The notes beneath the pieces were generated by a model, which made no database searches, was not told the DNA's origin, and saw only the letters and a list, made by a program, of their open reading frames with translations. Below are positions 32,114-33,446 of a DNA stretch of 33,446 nt, in pieces. This DNA is from Arcanobacterium sp. (GTDB lineage: Bacteria > Actinomycetota > Actinomycetes > Actinomycetales > Actinomycetaceae), in contig JALELI010000117.1 in NCBI GenBank assembly GCA_022768785.1, positions 1-33,446 on the forward strand. Direction: 5' to 3'. A program made the position numbers and the translations under genes. How positions within the stretch are numbered: position 1 is the stretch's first letter; every line of letters starts with the position of its first letter.

Positions 32114-33235
32114 ATGAATGCTGCGGAGAAACTCCCGTTAGTGAACGCGATCCAGCCGTTTGACGGCGCCGTGCAGAGTGGCATTGTACAACCCGGCCCA
32201 GCGCACCTAGAGGTGTTGGCTTTTGATCTGAACGAAGGAGTGGGGAAAGAGCAACTCATCAAGCTGATGAAAGAGTGGACGCCGCTTGCTCGATATCTCA
32301 CTCAGGGGCGGGCTGCCGAGGTGCCGAACTTTTACTCGCCAGAAATGGTGGAGGCTGTGGCCAACTTAACCATCACCGTGGGGTTTGGCGAACGTGTATT
32401 CGATCTCATTGGTAAGAGTGAGCTCAAGCCCGAGGGGCTGCACGATATCCCGGCTTTTACCCATGATCGTTTACAAGAACAGTGGGGGCAGAGCGATTTG
32501 ATGCTTCAAATCTGCACCGATGATCCGGTGACGCTCTTTATGGCTGCCCGTATGATGATTAAAACAGCGCTGCCTGTGGCTCACGTGAAATGGCTACAGA
32601 AAGGTTTCGGCCATGCGTTTGGTGCAGCTCCTATGGGGGCTACGCCGCGAAATCCGATGGGCTCTATTGACGGCACCGTGAATCCTAGATCTGATGAAGA
32701 CTGGGCTGAGCAGGTGTGGATCGATTCAGACCAGGCCTATTTGAAGAATTCTTCTATTATGGTAGTGCGGCGGATCGCGCTAGACCTCGATGCCTGGGAG
32801 AAGCTTGATGATCTCGGGCGGGGCAAGGTGATCGGCCGCGATCATCACACTGGCGCACCGCTCTCTGGCGGAAGTTCCGAGTTTGATGAAGAGGATATGG
32901 ACGCCACAGATACCGATGGCAACTATTTAATCGACCGCAACTCCCATCTGGCGCTCTCGCGTGAGCAAGATGGATTGCCCAACGATGCGCTCCGGCGCCG
33001 TGCGTATGCGTACGACGACGCACTCAACCCACATGTGAAAACTTCCACGAATTCGGGCTTGGTGTGGATCGCTTTCCAAAAGAATCCAGATAAGCAGTTT
33101 ACGGCGATTCAGAAACGGTTGGATAAATCGGATCTGCTCAACGAGTTTGTAGCGCATATTGGCTCGGCCGTCTATTGGATCGTGCCGGGCACGCGGCCAG
33201 ATAGCTACTGGGGGCAGGCCTTGCTCGAAGCCTGA
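32114..33235 (+). CDS. Dyp-type heme peroxidase without Tat signal
   Basis: 373 residues with AGGAAGGA upstream of ATG. Two ferredoxin-like halves carry the Dyp signature GxxDG (G183-SI-D186-G187, followed by TVNP), the likely proximal heme ligand H278 in NSHLALSR, and distal Arg in LRRRAYAYDD (294-296). GLVWIAFQKNPDKQFTAIQKRL and YWIVPGT near the end resemble the EfeB (class A) branch. EfeB enzymes are normally exported through Tat after heme loading, but this protein begins directly in the domain with no twin-arginine signal or hydrophobic segment, so it is predicted cytoplasmic. No efeU or efeO gene is seen on this side. It would use hydrogen peroxide to oxidise dyes, phenolics or porphyrins. 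Confidence 0.92.
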   Translation: MNAAEKLPLVNAIQPFDGAVQSGIVQPGPAHLEVLAFDLNEGVGKEQLIKLMKEWTPLARYLTQGRAAEVPNFYSPEMVEAVANLTITVGFGERVFDLIGKSELKPEGLHDIPAFTHDRLQEQWGQSDLMLQICTDDPVTLFMAARMMIKTALPVAHVKWLQKGFGHAFGAAPMGATPRNPMGSIDGTVNPRSDEDWAEQVWIDSDQAYLKNSSIMVVRRIALDLDAWEKLDDLGRGKVIGRDHHTGAPLSGGSSEFDEEDMDATDTDGNYLIDRNSHLALSREQDGLPNDALRRRAYAYDDALNPHVKTSTNSGLVWIAFQKNPDKQFTAIQKRLDKSDLLNEFVAHIGSAVYWIVPGTRPDSYWGQALLEA

Positions 33236-33418
33236 GTGTGTTGGCGAAAGCTGATTGGCTGCGCGGAATATGCGTGAAATAGGGTAGCCGTTTTTCAGCG
33301 GGCAAGGCTCTTGTTTGCTGTAGGCAGGGTTTTTAGCAGCCTTGATCGAGAATTCGCTTCTAGCTCTCTTCGTGTGGGAGGTGCGCTGAATGGAGGTGCA
33401 CTGAATAAAGACTGGTGG

Positions 33419-33446
33419 GGTGGCAGCACAAAATTGTGCTGCCACC
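33419..33446. terminator. 13-bp hairpin at the window edge
   Basis: GGTGGCAGCACAA, AA, TTGTGCTGCCACC: a perfect 13-bp palindrome ending at the last base, about 185 nt past the peroxidase stop. It may be longer than seen and may serve the peroxidase or a convergent gene outside the window. Confidence 0.55.

Noticed and set aside
32114-33235. Encapsulin cargo peroxidase
   Set aside because: No C-terminal targeting peptide is visible, and no encapsulin gene lies in the window.

Overview
The window reads as chromosomal DNA of a moderate-GC (mid-50s % by eye) high-GC Gram-positive. Actinobacterial traits include ATG/GTG starts with frequent ATGA or GTGA overlaps, several genes with little or no leader, a YtrA-type GntR regulator, a HAIR-like site before an Hsp20 gene, a SorC-type regulator, DUF1015 and a YhgE/Pip-MMPL pair. 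A host-associated Actinomycetaceae member (Arcanobacterium/Trueperella/Actinomyces-like) fits best, but this is inference and the genus is not established. No IS element, prophage, CRISPR array or plasmid gene was seen.

Layout. 29-102: a tRNA with CAT anticodon, followed to about 547 by a mosaic array of short palindrome-rich repeats. 553-1808 (minus): a membrane protein and a YtrA-like GntR repressor, behind a promoter overlapped by a perfect double operator. 2206-3579 (minus): an RclA-like flavoprotein disulfide reductase (hypothiocyanous acid/reactive chlorine defence). 4189-4984 (plus): a DUF2975 membrane protein split over two overlapping frames plus a small YozG-type HTH regulator. 5215-9918: M18 aminopeptidase, SpoU/TrmH RNA methyltransferase, a P/Q-rich-tailed membrane protein, an orphan NifX/NafY-like protein and Hsp20. 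10341-14096: two alpha/beta hydrolases and threonine synthase. 14218-16227: an OPT-family oligopeptide transporter.

16547-25070 is a glycerol/glycerol-3-phosphate regulon: glpF-glpK (import and phosphorylation), glpA-glpB-glpC (anaerobic G3P dehydrogenase delivering electrons to the quinone pool) and a divergent SorC-family regulator. A shared motif, CAC[AG]TCGTTGTG (plus strand), lies 16-36 nt upstream of glpF and glpK, with a weaker match before glpA. It is a candidate common operator or leader element.

25247-30351 (minus) is a two-gene envelope operon, an MMPL/RND-type exporter coupled by ATGA to a YhgE/Pip protein. The MMPL C-terminal tail looks like an ABC-ATPase domain that has lost its Walker A motif. 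The window closes with a DUF1015 protein and a Dyp-type heme peroxidase lacking a Tat signal. Long perfect hairpins without U-tracts lie at or beyond many gene ends, especially between convergent genes, and appear to be the local style of transcription terminator.
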